Shown here piece after piece: positions 17,444 through 26,785 of a stretch of 64,000 bases of DNA. The DNA is from Candidatus Accumulibacter regalis (GTDB lineage: Bacteria > Pseudomonadota > Gammaproteobacteria > Burkholderiales > Rhodocyclaceae), in contig JEMY01000015.1 in assembly GCA_000585075.1 (NCBI GenBank), positions 1 through 64,000 of the forward strand. Direction: 5' to 3'. A model generated the notes under the pieces. It saw only the letters and a program-made list of their open reading frames with translations. It did no database searches and had not been told where the DNA came from. Numbering within the stretch: position 1 is the first letter of the stretch; the number at the start of each line of letters is the position of its first letter. The translations under genes were made by a program, and so were the position numbers.

Positions 17444-18225
17444 CCGCCGGCGGGCGAGAAATTGCCGAGCATCGACTGCAGGCCGTATTCGAAAAGCTGC
17501 TGCAGGGGTTGGCTCAAATACGACAAACCGAACATCAATCCGGCGAAACCGAGGGTGATGGTCAGCGGGAAGCCGATCACGATCAGGTTGAGTTGCGGCG
17601 CGGCGCGGCTGAGGATGGCCAGGGCCAGGTTGGTGATCAGCAGGGCGACAAGAATGGGCAGCGCGAGGAGGAGTCCCGAGGAGAAGATCATGGCCCCGGA
17701 ACGCGCCAGCTGCCACCAGCTGCCGGCATCGGGCAGTGCCGCGCCGACGGGAATGGCGGTGAAGCTGTGCGTCAAAGTGGCGATGACCATCAGGTGACCG
17801 TTGATGGCCATGAAAACCAGCAGTGCCAGCAGCCCGAGGAACTCCGAAACGACCCCCGTCTGACCGGCGGTCAGCGGGTCGTAGGAACTGGCGAAGCCGA
17901 GACCCATCTGCAGGCTGATCATGCTGCCAGCCAGGTCGACCGCGCCGAGCACGAGGCGCACGGCGAAACCCATGGCAAAACCGATGAGCATTTGTTGCGC
18001 GAGGATCAGCAGACCCGCAGCCGACGCCGGATCGATCGCCGGCATCGGTGGCAGCGCGGGCGAGATGGCGAGGGTGACCGCCAGGCCGAGGATCAGCCGG
18101 ATGCGTACGTTCAAGGCCGGGTTGTTGAACGGCGGTGCGCTGACCAGGACGGCGAGGATGCGCGCCAGCGGAAAGAAAAAGGCAACGATCCAGGCATTGA
18201 TCTCGGCCGACGTCAGGCTGATCAT
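17440..18225 (-). CDS. fliR: FliR, flagellar export gate protein
   Basis: The 261-aa polytopic membrane protein belongs to the FliP5-Q4-R1 gate of the flagellar type III export apparatus. Typical stretches are LARILAVLVSAPPFNNPALNVRIRLILGL in outline, GFAMGFAVRLVLGAVDLAGSMI, and the C-terminal LGFAGLMFGLSYLSQPLQQLFEYG. It is the last gene of the leftward fliF-R block, 7 nt after fliQ. Confidence 0.96.
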   Translation of the reverse strand: MISLTSAEINAWIVAFFFPLARILAVLVSAPPFNNPALNVRIRLILGLAVTLAISPALPPMPAIDPASAAGLLILAQQMLIGFAMGFAVRLVLGAVDLAGSMISLQMGLGFASSYDPLTAGQTGVVSEFLGLLALLVFMAINGHLMVIATLTHSFTAIPVGAALPDAGSWWQLARSGAMIFSSGLLLALPILVALLITNLALAILSRAAPQLNLIVIGFPLTITLGFAGLMFGLSYLSQPLQQLFEYGLQSMLGNFSPAGG

Positions 18226-18232
18226 TGCCGCT

Positions 18233-18502
18233 TCAGCCGACCAGTAGAGGAATGCTCTCGAACAGTCGGCGCACGTAGTCGACCATCAGTCCCAGCATCC
18301 ACGGGCCGGCCAGGAGAAGGATCAGGAATACGCCGACGAGCTTGGGAATGAACGACAGCGTCTGCTCGTTGATCTGCGTCGCCGCCTGAAAGATACTGAC
18401 GATCAGGCCGATCAGCAGCGCCGCCAGGAGAAGGGGCGCGGCCAGCAGCAAGGTCATCTCGACCGCCTGGCGCCCGATGTCCATGACCAGTTCGGGCGTC
18501 AT
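18233..18502 (-). CDS. fliQ: FliQ, flagellar export gate protein
   Basis: The 89-aa product has two membrane helices ([42 protein letters not shown]) and the conserved [18 protein letters not shown] loop. Its start overlaps the fliP stop by 4 nt (ATGA), implying translational coupling. Confidence 0.97.
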   Translation of the reverse strand: MTPELVMDIGRQAVEMTLLLAAPLLLAALLIGLIVSIFQAATQINEQTLSFIPKLVGVFLILLLAGPWMLGLMVDYVRRLFESIPLLVG

Positions 18503-19260
18503 GTGGCGAAACTGGCGACCAGCGAGCCAAGGATCAGATGCCAGCCATCGACGAGCACGAAGAGCATCAGCTTGAAGGGCAGGGCGATCATTACCGGTGA
18601 CATCATCATCATGCCCATCGACATCAGCACGCTGGCGACGACCATGTCGACGATGAGGAAGGGGATGAAGATGATGAAGCCGATCTGGAACGCTGTTTTC
18701 AGTTCGCTGGTGACGAAGGCCGGGACCAGCAAACGCATCGGAATGTCGTCGGAAGACTGGAAGCGGGGCGCGTTCGCCATGCGCGCGAAGAGCGCGATGT
18801 CCGATTCGCGCGTCTGCTTGAGCATGAACTTGCGCAGCGGCACGGCGCCGCGTTCGATCGCCTGCTGGTAGGTGATTCTGTTTTCCGACAGCGGCTGATA
18901 GGCTTCGCTGTAGACGCTGTCGAGCACTGGCGACATGATGAAGAAGGTCAGGAAAAGTGCCAGTCCAAGGAGCACCTGATTGGGCGGCGAGGTCTGCGTG
19001 CCGAGGGCGTGCCTGAGCAGCGACAGGACGATGATGATCCGGGTGAAGCTGGTCATCATCAGCAGAGCCGCCGGAATGAAGGTCAGCGCGGTGAGCGTCA
19101 GCAGCGTCTGGATCGACAGCGTGTAGGTCTGGCTGCCACCGGCACCCGGCGTGCTGGTCAGCGCCGGCAGGCCGCCGGCTTGAGCCCAGGCCGCCAGTGG
19201 CGTGAGTAAAGCCAGCAGGGCGAGCAGGGTGCCGCAGCGGCTGAGTCTAGCGGCCTTCAT
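18499..19260 (-). CDS. fliP: FliP, flagellar export gate protein
   Basis: The 253-aa product has a cleavable signal peptide ([16 protein letters not shown]), then the FliP core: [29 protein letters not shown] in outline, [46 protein letters not shown], and [24 protein letters not shown]. It overlaps fliO by 14 nt. Confidence 0.97.
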   Translation of the reverse strand: MKAARLSRCGTLLALLALLTPLAAWAQAGGLPALTSTPGAGGSQTYTLSIQTLLTLTALTFIPAALLMMTSFTRIIIVLSLLRHALGTQTSPPNQVLLGLALFLTFFIMSPVLDSVYSEAYQPLSENRITYQQAIERGAVPLRKFMLKQTRESDIALFARMANAPRFQSSDDIPMRLLVPAFVTSELKTAFQIGFIIFIPFLIVDMVVASVLMSMGMMMMSPVMIALPFKLMLFVLVDGWHLILGSLVASFAT

Positions 19261-19699
19261 GCTTGCGCTCGGCGACCTGCTTCAGCCATTGCGAAAATGG
19301 CTTATCGCCGTCGCCGGCCGCTGGCAGCTCGCCCTTCGGTAGCGTGTGCAAGGTGCGGATCTGGCCAGGCACCAGGCCGACAACGAGCCAGGTATCGCCA
19401 ATCTCGACGAGAACGATGCGCTCCCGGGTGCCGATCATCAGCCCGCCAACGACGCGCAGCGGCCCGTTGCTGCCGAAACCACGACCGCCGTTGAGTCGGC
19501 GCAGAAAGTACGCGGCGAGAAAGAGAACGGCGATGACCGCCGCCAGGCCGAAAACCGTTTGCAGCATCGTCGCCAGCGAAAGACCGGGTGGGTCCGGAAG
19601 CGCCGTCTGGGCGAGTGCGCCGCTCGAAGACAGCGCGCAGAGAAGCCAGCACGCATTGTGCGTCGGGTGTTCAGCGAGGGACTTGAGGTGTCGAAGCAA
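19247..19699 (-). CDS. fliO: FliO, flagellar export apparatus assembly protein
   Basis: The product is about 150 aa with an N-terminal hydrophobic/signal-like segment, one clear membrane helix ([20 protein letters not shown]) and the FliO-type cytoplasmic domain ([29 protein letters not shown]). FliO helps FliP assemble. The start is uncertain: the frame opens at a TTG (19699) with no clear ribosome binding site. A 104-nt gap separates it from fliN. Confidence 0.85.
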   Translation of the reverse strand: MLRHLKSLAEHPTHNACWLLCALSSSGALAQTALPDPPGLSLATMLQTVFGLAAVIAVLFLAAYFLRRLNGGRGFGSNGPLRVVGGLMIGTRERIVLVEIGDTWLVVGLVPGQIRTLHTLPKGELPAAGDGDKPFSQWLKQVAERKHEGR

Positions 19700-19803
19700 G
19701 AGGGTCGGCCAGCTTTGGATGCTGGGCGCTATCTTAAAGCAAGCGTGGCGAAGCGCAAACGCCCGTCCGAGAGGGCTATGGCTTGAGGAGGGCGCAAGGA
19801 CGC

Positions 19804-20280
19804 TCAGCGTCCGATCTGGCGAGCCCGTTCGGAGGGCGTGACGATATCCGTCAGCCGAATCCCGAATTTGTCGTTGACCACGACCACCTCGCCCTGCGCG
19901 ATAAGCGTGCCGTTGACATAAACGCTCATCGGTTCGCCGGCCATGGCGTCGAGTTCGACGACTGAGCCATGCGCCAGCTGCAGGAGGTTCTTGATCGTGA
20001 TCTTGGTGCGCCCGAGTTCGACGGCGATCTGCACCGGGATGTCCAGAATCATGTCCAGCTCGTTCATCAGCGAGGCCTTGTTCCCGGGTTCGTCGAAACT
20101 CGGGAAGATGTTGGCAGCCTTCTCGCTGGCGCTGGCGCTGGCGCTGGCGTTGGGCGTTGGGTCAGCCTGCGCCTGCTCGGCCATTGCCGCTGCCCAGTCG
20201 TCGTCAGCCGTGCTGTCGTCGGCAGCGCCGGCGTCCGCGTCATCTGGCAGGTCGAATTCGTCCTTTGCGTCCTTATCCAT
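19804..20280 (-). CDS. fliN: FliN, flagellar C-ring switch protein
   Basis: The 158-aa product has an acidic, Ala/Ser-rich N-terminal linker including an ASASASAS run coded by four GCTGGC repeats (20125-20148), then the SpoA domain (ILDIPVQIAVELGRTKITIKNLLQL ... VYVNGTLIAQGEVVVVNDKFGIRLTDI in outline). It forms the lower C ring and receives export cargo. The ATG at 20280 follows GGAGGAA and overlaps the fliM end by 8 nt. Confidence 0.95.
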   Translation of the reverse strand: MDKDAKDEFDLPDDADAGAADDSTADDDWAAAMAEQAQADPTPNASASASASEKAANIFPSFDEPGNKASLMNELDMILDIPVQIAVELGRTKITIKNLLQLAHGSVVELDAMAGEPMSVYVNGTLIAQGEVVVVNDKFGIRLTDIVTPSERARQIGR

Positions 20281-21277
20281 TACTTCCTCCGGCAGGGGCT
20301 TCCTGGTGATCGCTGGCCATGAAGCGTTCGACCTTGAGCGCGTATTGGCCATCCTGTTGCCCGTAGCGGCATTCCATCACCGGGACGTCGTCGACCAGGG
20401 CGATGATCTTGTCGGGAATGTCGATAGGAATGACGTCGCCGACTTTCATCTCCAGAATCTGGCGCAGAGCGACGCTCGTCGTGGCCAGCTTGGCCGTGAT
20501 TTCCACCTCGGCATTCTTCAATTGCTTGCGCAACATGATGATCCAGCGTCGGTCGGTCGACAGTTGATCGCTTTGCAGGGTGCTGTACAGCAGATCGCGA
20601 ATCGGTTCAATCATCGAGTAGGGAAAACAGATATGCATGTCTGCACTCGAACCGCCGAATTCCAGCGAAAAGCTCGTCGAGATGACGATCTCGGACGGGG
20701 TGGCAATATTGGCGAACTGTGAATTCATCTCCGAGCGGATGTATTCGAAAGTCATGTCGTAAACCGGTTTCCAGGAGCGCGAATACTCGGTAAATACGAC
20801 CGTCAACAGGCCCTTGATGATCCGTTGTTCGGTGGCTGTGAAATCCCTTCCCTCGACCCGCGTATGGAAACGGCCATCGCCGCCGAACATGTTGTCGACG
20901 ACCAGGAAGACCAGGCTGGGGTCGAAGACGAACAGTGCCGTGCCGCGCAGCGACTTGGCGGCAACCAGGTTGAGGTTGGTCGGCACCACGAGATTGCGCG
21001 TGAACTCGCTGTATTTCTGCACCCGTATCGAGCCCACCGATATTTCGGCGCTGCGATGCATGTAATTGAAGAGGCCGATGCGCAGGTAACGGGCGAAGCG
21101 TTCATTGACCAGTTCGAGCGTCGGCATGCGCCCGCGAACGATTCGTTCCTGCGTCCCGAGATTGTAGGGGCGTGGACCAGCGCCAAGATCTTCCGCTTCT
21201 TCCGGTTCGTCGGCTTCGCCGCTGACGCCCTTGAGCAGGGCGTCGACTTCATCCTGCGAGAGGAAATCGGCGCTCAT
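20273..21277 (-). CDS. fliM: FliM, flagellar C-ring switch protein
   Basis: The 334-aa product starts MSADFLSQDEVDALLKGVSGE, the CheY-P-binding segment. It then has the middle domain (ERIVRGRMPTLELVNERFARYLR) and a C-terminal SpoA-like domain (ITAKLATTSVALRQILEMKVGDVIPI). It sets rotation direction. It lies 6 nt downstream of fliL. Confidence 0.96.
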   Translation of the reverse strand: MSADFLSQDEVDALLKGVSGEADEPEEAEDLGAGPRPYNLGTQERIVRGRMPTLELVNERFARYLRIGLFNYMHRSAEISVGSIRVQKYSEFTRNLVVPTNLNLVAAKSLRGTALFVFDPSLVFLVVDNMFGGDGRFHTRVEGRDFTATEQRIIKGLLTVVFTEYSRSWKPVYDMTFEYIRSEMNSQFANIATPSEIVISTSFSLEFGGSSADMHICFPYSMIEPIRDLLYSTLQSDQLSTDRRWIIMLRKQLKNAEVEITAKLATTSVALRQILEMKVGDVIPIDIPDKIIALVDDVPVMECRYGQQDGQYALKVERFMASDHQEAPAGGSNG

Positions 21278-21283
21278 CGCGGC

Positions 21284-21838
21284 TCACTGGATGATGAATG
21301 ACGTGAATAGCACTTCCTTGACCGGCCAGTCATTGTTTTTCCCCCTGCCGGCGGGGTCGAGGACGCTGTTTATCCGCTCCTTGATTTCGTTGGCAAGGCT
21401 TTTCTTGCCGTCGGTGGTAATCAAGTCCGAGGCCTTCTTGCTGGATAGCAGCAGTGTCAGGTCGTTACGCAGTTTGGGCATGTACTGCTTGAGTTGTTCG
21501 TCGACCTGCTGATCTTCAACCTCGACCGAAAGAATCAATTGCAGATACTGGTCGCCGTTCTCGGGTACGAGATTGACCGTGAATGCGTCGAGGGCGACAT
21601 AGACCGGCGGCGCGTTGTGGTCTGCCTTCTTCCTCTTGGCCGGCTTGGCCCGTTCACGGGGGGCGTCGGCGTACTCCTCGTCATATTCGCTGGCTGGCTT
21701 CAAGAGAAAGTAGGCGCCTGCGCCGCCGATCCCGAGCACCAGGACCAGCACGGCGATGATGACGATGAGCAGCTTTTTCCTGCTTTTCACTGGCGCGGCG
21801 ACCGCGCCGTCCGCTTCGGCTTTTGCATCCTTGGCCAT
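21284..21838 (-). CDS. fliL: FliL, stator-associated membrane protein
   Basis: The 184-aa product has a Lys-rich cytoplasmic start, one membrane helix (LLIVIIAVLVLVLGIGGAGAYFLL), an acidic/basic linker and the periplasmic FliL domain (YVALDAFTVNLVPENGDQYLQL ... FTSFIIQ). FliL rings surround and support the stators. Confidence 0.95.
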   Translation of the reverse strand: MAKDAKAEADGAVAAPVKSRKKLLIVIIAVLVLVLGIGGAGAYFLLKPASEYDEEYADAPRERAKPAKRKKADHNAPPVYVALDAFTVNLVPENGDQYLQLILSVEVEDQQVDEQLKQYMPKLRNDLTLLLSSKKASDLITTDGKKSLANEIKERINSVLDPAGRGKNNDWPVKEVLFTSFIIQ

Positions 21839-21926
21839 TCAGCAACTCTCTCCCTGGTTGGTTCGCCCGGTGGTGGTTTTCAGCTCCCGTGTCGACGTGC
21901 TTCACGCAGGTCTGGCGCCAGCCTCG

Positions 21927-22997
21927 CTAGGCGAAAATGTCGACCAGTGCGCTGCCACGGTGCGTGACGATGCTTTGACCCACCAGGTCGCCGCGCGAAT
22001 CGTTGCCAAGTATAGCGGTATCAGCCATCGGGCGGGGCGACCCCGCGGGCTGGCGTTGGCCGTCGCTCTGTTGGCGGAAGGATTCGCCGCCAACGCTGAC
22101 CTGCCCGAGGTCGATTCCGGCACTGGCGAACATTTCGCGCAGGCGCGGCAGGGCCGTCTCAATGGCCCCGCGAACCTCGGCGTTGGCCGAGACAAAGTGT
22201 GCGTTGGCGCTGTCCTTGTCGATCTTCAGGGTGATTTCCACCGTTCCCAATTGCGGCGGATTGAGCGTCAGTTGCGCAAGCTGCTTGTCGTTACCTGCGA
22301 ACCACAACAGTTTCTGACCGAAATCGGTGGCCCACGAGGGGTCGCGGAGCGCTGTCTGCAGGCCCATGGACGTGTCCTGGACGATGCCTGCGCTGCCGTT
22401 ATGCGCCTGGCTCGCGGGCCCGAGAGTGGCCAGGTTGCTGGCCGGCGACAGCGCTTGCTCCGCCCGCTTCGCCTCGCCTTGCGCAAGAGCCTGCGCGAGC
22501 AAGTCGCCGACGGCAAATTTTGCCGCTTTGCCGTCGCTGCTCAAGGTGGTAGACGCTGACGCCCCGCGCTCGTCGCTGCCGGGGTAGGGCCATTGCGCGG
22601 CATCACTTGCCGAGCTTGTCGCCGCCGAGGCGAGCAGCGCTGCGCTGCGAGTCTGCAAGGAGACGCTCAGCGGGGCGATCTCGCCACTGTCCGAGCCGCC
22701 CGCAGGATGGCTGGCCGGAGGCAGCGCGTTTGGCTGATTCAGGCCGAGCACGGCGAGGAATTGCAGGCCTGCCGAAGCAGGATCGGCTGCCGCGAGTGAC
22801 GCCATGTCGCCAGCCGCGGCAGCGTTTCCGCTCTCCAGGGGGCGCGGCACGGCACTGACGGGCAGAGCCAGCAGAATGCTTGCAAAGTCGAGTCCGCCGC
22901 CAGCGTCATCAACAGCGGTCGGGCCGCTGGCACCACCTTCGGCGGACGCTTCCAGGGCGGTTGCCTGGACGAAGCTTGAAACGATTGCAATGCTCAT
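21927..22997 (-). CDS. fliK: FliK, hook-length control protein
   Basis: The 356-aa product has a low-complexity Ala/Ser/Pro-rich N-terminal ruler part and the conserved C-terminal domain (LAQLTLNPPQLGTVEITLKIDKDSANAHFVSANAEVR in outline, PRLREMFASAGIDLGQVSVG) that switches export specificity through FlhB. The ATG at 22997 has AAAGGGAT upstream and a sigma-54 promoter 34-51 nt before it. The coding sequence contains one copy of the CGGCAAA-N-TTTGCCG palindrome. Confidence 0.93.
   Translation of the reverse strand: MSIAIVSSFVQATALEASAEGGASGPTAVDDAGGGLDFASILLALPVSAVPRPLESGNAAAAGDMASLAAADPASAGLQFLAVLGLNQPNALPPASHPAGGSDSGEIAPLSVSLQTRSAALLASAATSSASDAAQWPYPGSDERGASASTTLSSDGKAAKFAVGDLLAQALAQGEAKRAEQALSPASNLATLGPASQAHNGSAGIVQDTSMGLQTALRDPSWATDFGQKLLWFAGNDKQLAQLTLNPPQLGTVEITLKIDKDSANAHFVSANAEVRGAIETALPRLREMFASAGIDLGQVSVGGESFRQQSDGQRQPAGSPRPMADTAILGNDSRGDLVGQSIVTHRGSALVDIFA
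22511..22525. promoter_or_regulatory. Perfect 15-bp palindrome inside fliK
   Basis: CGGCAAATTTTGCCG, with 7-bp arms, is identical (as reverse complement) to the palindrome upstream of flgB and equal to the one in fliE. A further half-site, GACGGCAAAG on the minus strand, abuts it. It lies about 500 bp downstream of the predicted fliK transcription start. Regulatory use is inferred from recurrence only. Confidence 0.4.
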
Positions 22998-23030
22998 GAA
23001 CGATCCCTTTCGGCGAGTGCTGCCGATATT

Positions 23031-23048
23031 CAAGCAAGTATCGTTCCA
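23031..23048 (-). promoter_or_regulatory. sigma-54 promoter upstream of fliK
   Basis: On the minus strand the sequence is TGGAACGATACTTGCTTG. It has GG and GC separated by exactly 10 nt and differs from TGGCACG-N4-TTGCT at one conserved position. It sits in the fliJ-fliK gap and would start a fliK-L-M-N-O-P-Q-R transcript. Confidence 0.82.
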
Positions 23049-23065
23049 TGTTCCAGCGGCCGCGC

Positions 23066-23515
23066 TTAATGGTCGTCCTGTCGGTCGTACTTCCGGCGCG
23101 CGGCAAACTCGTCCTGTTCCTTCTGCTCCTGGCGCCCTTCCAGCTTTGCTTCGCTGGCGCGATGGCGTTCAAAGAGGGCGTCAAAGGCTTGCAGTCGGGT
23201 CCGCTGCTGCTGCCATGCCGCCTGCCCCGCGGCCGTGTGCGCTTGTTGCCGGCGGACCGCCTGCAACTGCTCGCTGATGGCTTGGTCGAGCCGGCACAGG
23301 AATTCCTGATAGTTGCGCCATTCGGGCTGCCGCAGTCCCTCCTGCACGGCTCTGCGAAAGCGCTCGCTGTAGTCATCGCGATACTGTTCGAGCATGTCGA
23401 GCTTGCCCTGCGCATCGCGTTCCGTGGCAATCAGGCGCGCCAGACGTTGCGTCGCTTCGTCGCTGCGATTCTGCATCAGGTCGAGAACGGCTTGCAGGGA
23501 GAATGGTTTCGGCAC
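23066..23515 (-). CDS. fliJ: FliJ, export ATPase stalk and escort protein
   Basis: The 149-aa protein is almost entirely charged coiled coil (KPFSLQAVLDLMQNRSDEATQRLARL; RQEQKEQDEFAARR), the form expected of FliJ, which threads the FliI hexamer and contacts FlhA. The start is GTG. It lies 72 nt after fliI. Confidence 0.9.
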   Translation of the reverse strand: MPKPFSLQAVLDLMQNRSDEATQRLARLIATERDAQGKLDMLEQYRDDYSERFRRAVQEGLRQPEWRNYQEFLCRLDQAISEQLQAVRRQQAHTAAGQAAWQQQRTRLQAFDALFERHRASEAKLEGRQEQKEQDEFAARRKYDRQDDH

Positions 23516-23587
23516 GTTGGACTCGGGGAACGCGGCTGGCTAATTCAGCGAAGGGTCGGAGTCGGAAGTATGGCTGACTACCCTCAA

Positions 23588-25006
23588 TCAGGGGTTGACG
23601 GCGAACAAGGACTGCAGATTTGCGATGCTGGTGTCGAAGTCGGCGCGCTCGGCGAGATTCTGTTGCAGCAGTACTTCGAATGCTGGATAGATGGCGATGG
23701 CCTGGTCGAGTTGCAGGTCGGAGCCGGCAGCGTAGGCGCCGACGCTGATCAGGTCGCGGGAGCGCTGGTAGCGTGAAAAGAGGCTCTTGAAACGGCGGAT
23801 GTGATCGAGGTGCGCGGGGCTGACCAGGTTGACCATCGCGCGTGAGATCGACTGTTCGATATCGATTGCCGGGTAGTGGCCGGCGTCGGCCAGCGTCCTC
23901 GAGAGCACGATGTGACCGTCAAGAATCGCGCGCGCCGAATCGGCGATCGGATCCTGCTGGTCGTCGCCTTCGGCGAGCACGGTGTAGAAACCGGTGATCG
24001 AACCGCTGCCGTCGGCACCGTTGCCGGCACGCTCGACGAGCTGTGGCAGGCGAGCGAAAACCGACGGTGGGTAACCGCGGGTGACCGGCGGCTCGCCGAT
24101 GGCCAGCGCAATCTCGCGTTGGGCCATGGCGTAGCGCGTCAGTGAGTCCATGATCAGCAGGACATGCTGGCCCCGGTCACGGAAGTACTCGGCGATGCTG
24201 GTTGCGTAGGCAGCGCCTTGCAGGCGCATCAGCGGGCTGACGTCGGCCGGTGCGGCGACGACTACCGACCGGCGCAGGCCTTCCTCACCCAGAATCTGCT
24301 CGATGAACTCCTTGACTTCCCGACCACGCTCGCCGATCAGTCCAACGACAATGACGTCAGCTTCGGTATAGCGAGCCATCATGCCAAGCAGGACGCTCTT
24401 GCCGACCCCCGAGCCGGCGAACAGGCCCATGCGCTGGCCACGGCCGACGCAGAGCAGGGCGTTGATGGCGCGTACCCCGACATCGAGCGGGCGCTCGATC
24501 GGCGCTCTGGACATCGGGTTGACCGGTCGGCTTTGCAGCGGCCGCAGCGAGCTGGCCTCCAGCGGGCCCAACTTGTCGAGTGGGCGGCCGGCGCCATCGA
24601 GGACACGACCGAGGAGTGATTCGCCGACCGGGACCAGCTTTGCACGGTCAATCGAGCGCCGCCGTGCCGGCGGTGGCTGACCGATGCGCGGTGGCTGCTG
24701 CGGCGCTTCGAGAGCGACGACCCGGGCTCCCGGGGGCAGGCCATAGACGTCTTCCGAGGGCATCAGGAAGAGCCGCTCACCGTTGAAACCGACGACTTCG
24801 GCTTCGATTGGCGAGCCGCCCAGCGGCATGATGCGGCAAGAGCTGCCGAGCGGCAGGCGCAACCCCGATGCCTCCATTACCAGGCCGTTGATGCGTGTCA
24901 GGTGGCCACTGGGAAGCAGCGAATTGACCTGATGGGCCGCTTGTCCGCAGCCATCGAGAAAGCGCCGCCAGTCAGCGAGGTGCCGATTGTCCGCGTGCTC
25001 GCTCAT
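23588..25006 (-). CDS. fliI: FliI, flagellar type III export ATPase
   Basis: The 472-aa F1-beta-like ATPase has Walker [40 protein letters not shown] in outline, Walker [37 protein letters not shown] in outline, and the C-terminal ATPase end. It energises substrate release at the export gate with FliH and FliJ. Its start overlaps fliH by 4 nt (ATGA). Confidence 0.97.
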   Translation of the reverse strand: MSEHADNRHLADWRRFLDGCGQAAHQVNSLLPSGHLTRINGLVMEASGLRLPLGSSCRIMPLGGSPIEAEVVGFNGERLFLMPSEDVYGLPPGARVVALEAPQQPPRIGQPPPARRRSIDRAKLVPVGESLLGRVLDGAGRPLDKLGPLEASSLRPLQSRPVNPMSRAPIERPLDVGVRAINALLCVGRGQRMGLFAGSGVGKSVLLGMMARYTEADVIVVGLIGERGREVKEFIEQILGEEGLRRSVVVAAPADVSPLMRLQGAAYATSIAEYFRDRGQHVLLIMDSLTRYAMAQREIALAIGEPPVTRGYPPSVFARLPQLVERAGNGADGSGSITGFYTVLAEGDDQQDPIADSARAILDGHIVLSRTLADAGHYPAIDIEQSISRAMVNLVSPAHLDHIRRFKSLFSRYQRSRDLISVGAYAAGSDLQLDQAIAIYPAFEVLLQQNLAERADFDTSIANLQSLFAVNP

Positions 25007-25773
25007 CTTGGCTTGGCCTTTGCCTCGGGCTCCTTGCCATCGAGCCAGTCCTGGCTGATGCCGATGCCTTCGACGACACGCCGCCAGCGCGTTTCCAGCG
25101 TCGCGTCGACTTCGCTGGCCCCGAGTTCGACGCGGCAGCCACCAGGCGTCAGCGCGCCATCCTCGACGATTCGCCAGTTGATGTGCGGCAGTTGATCGCC
25201 CAGATGCTCGCGTACCAGCGCAGCGTCGTCGGGGTGAACGAACAGCAGGGGCTGTCCGTGAAGCGGGTGCAGGGTGCCCACGGCCTCCCTGACCACTGCC
25301 AGCAGCAACTCCGGCTGTACGCGCAGACTTTGCCGCAAGACCTGGTTGGCGACCTCCATTGCCAGGGTCAGCAATTGATCGGCGACACCCTGATCAATAC
25401 CGCTCATGGCCTGCTGCAGGTTGTCCATCAGGGTTGCCAGGGCGTCCGCCGAGGATTTTGCCGCAGCGATGCCCTCCTGATAGCCGGCGGCATAGCCTTC
25501 CTCGTGCGCTTCCTGATGCATGCGCTCGATGTCTTCGGCGGTCGGCAGGACCAGCGGCGGCTCTGCCGGCACTTCGTCGCCGCGGCTATCCGCGACTTCG
25601 GCAGCCGCTTCTTCGGCCGGCGTGGCGTCGGCAGGCGGTTGCTCGGCAGGTGGTTGCTCAGCAGGCGGGCGGTCGGGAGGCGGGGCTGCGCCGGCCTCTT
25701 GCTGCTCGTCGAAAGCGGCAACCTCCCAGCGCTGGTAGGCGGTCAGTTTCTCCTTGGGGATCCAGTTGCTCAT
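25003..25773 (-). CDS. fliH: FliH, negative regulator of the FliI ATPase
   Basis: The 256-aa product opens [18 protein letters not shown]. It has a low-complexity Pro/Ala/Glu-rich region with repeated PPAEQ units (about residues 30-50), a Gly-spaced helix ([16 protein letters not shown]) and the C-terminal FliH/SctL domain ([41 protein letters not shown]). It tethers FliI to the C ring. Confidence 0.94.
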   Translation of the reverse strand: MSNWIPKEKLTAYQRWEVAAFDEQQEAGAAPPPDRPPAEQPPAEQPPADATPAEEAAAEVADSRGDEVPAEPPLVLPTAEDIERMHQEAHEEGYAAGYQEGIAAAKSSADALATLMDNLQQAMSGIDQGVADQLLTLAMEVANQVLRQSLRVQPELLLAVVREAVGTLHPLHGQPLLFVHPDDAALVREHLGDQLPHINWRIVEDGALTPGGCRVELGASEVDATLETRWRRVVEGIGISQDWLDGKEPEAKAKPR

Positions 25774-25786
25774 GCGCCTGGCTTAC

Positions 25787-26785
25787 TCAGAGCATTTCCT
25801 CGCCGCCGGCGCCGCCAAGCACGATCTGCCCTTCGTCTGCCAGGCGGCGGACAATTTTGAGAATCTCCTTTTGCTCGCTTTCGACTTCGGAAAGCCGCAC
25901 CGGCCCGCGCGAGTCGAGGTCTTCGCGAAGCATTTCGGCGGCGCGTTGCGACATGTTCTTGAAGATCTTTTCGCGCAGCGATTCGGTGGCTCCCTTCATT
26001 GCCAGGATCAGCGATTCCGACTGGATTTCGCGCAGCAGGAGCTGGATCGCCCGATCGTCCAGATCCATGAGGTTCTCGAAGACGAACATCTCGTCGAGGA
26101 TCTTCTGTGCCAGATCGGGGTCGTACTCGCGGATCGAGTCAACCACCGAAGACTCGTTGGCGGTACCCATGAAGTTGAGGATTTCGGCAACCGCGCGCAC
26201 GCCGCCCATCGCCGACTGTTTGACGCTCGCGGAACCGGAAAGAAGGCGCAGCATGACGTCGTTCAACTCCTTCAGGGCTTCGGGCTGGATACCTTCGAGT
26301 GTCGCGATGCGCAAGACCACGTCGTTGCGCAGGCGCTCGGGGAACTGGTTGAGAATGTCGCTCGCATGGTCATGGGCGAGGTGGACGAGAATCGTGGCGA
26401 TGATCTGCGGATGCTCGTTCTTGATCAGGTCGGCGACGGTTGGCGCATCCATCCACTTCAGGCCTTCGATACCGTTGGTATCGCCCGGCTGGAGGATACG
26501 GGAAATCAGGTTGGACGCCTTGTCGTCACCGAGGGCCTTGGTGAGGACCGAGCGAACGTAGGCATCCGTATCGTAGTTGACTGCGGCAGACTCCTCGGCA
26601 GTGGTCTGGAACTCGGCGAGCACTTCGCCGACGCGCGCGCGCGGTACCGATTTCAGTGCGGCCATGGCGTGCCCCAGCTTCTGCACTTCCTTGGGCCCCA
26701 GGTGCTTGAGCACCTCGACCGCATAGTCTTCGCCAAGCGCGATCAGCAGAATGGCGCTTTTCTCGATGCCGTCGTCAGCTGGCAT
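25787..26785 (-). CDS. fliG: FliG, rotor and switch protein
   Basis: The 332-aa product has the armadillo-type middle domain (KNEHPQIIATILVHLAHDHASDIL with EHPQ motif) and the C-terminal torque helix (IQLLLREIQSESLILAMKGATESLREKIFKNMSQRAAEML in outline). The ATG at 26785 lies inside the fliF end (11-nt overlap); an earlier in-frame start would add unrelated sequence from the fliF region. Confidence 0.97.
   Translation of the reverse strand: MPADDGIEKSAILLIALGEDYAVEVLKHLGPKEVQKLGHAMAALKSVPRARVGEVLAEFQTTAEESAAVNYDTDAYVRSVLTKALGDDKASNLISRILQPGDTNGIEGLKWMDAPTVADLIKNEHPQIIATILVHLAHDHASDILNQFPERLRNDVVLRIATLEGIQPEALKELNDVMLRLLSGSASVKQSAMGGVRAVAEILNFMGTANESSVVDSIREYDPDLAQKILDEMFVFENLMDLDDRAIQLLLREIQSESLILAMKGATESLREKIFKNMSQRAAEMLREDLDSRGPVRLSEVESEQKEILKIVRRLADEGQIVLGGAGGEEML

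Noticed and set aside
19798-19812. Hairpin GGACGC-TCA-GCGTCC at the fliN stop as a terminator
   Set aside because: The stem is short and lacks a T tract on the relevant strand, and fliO-P-Q-R follow in the same direction.
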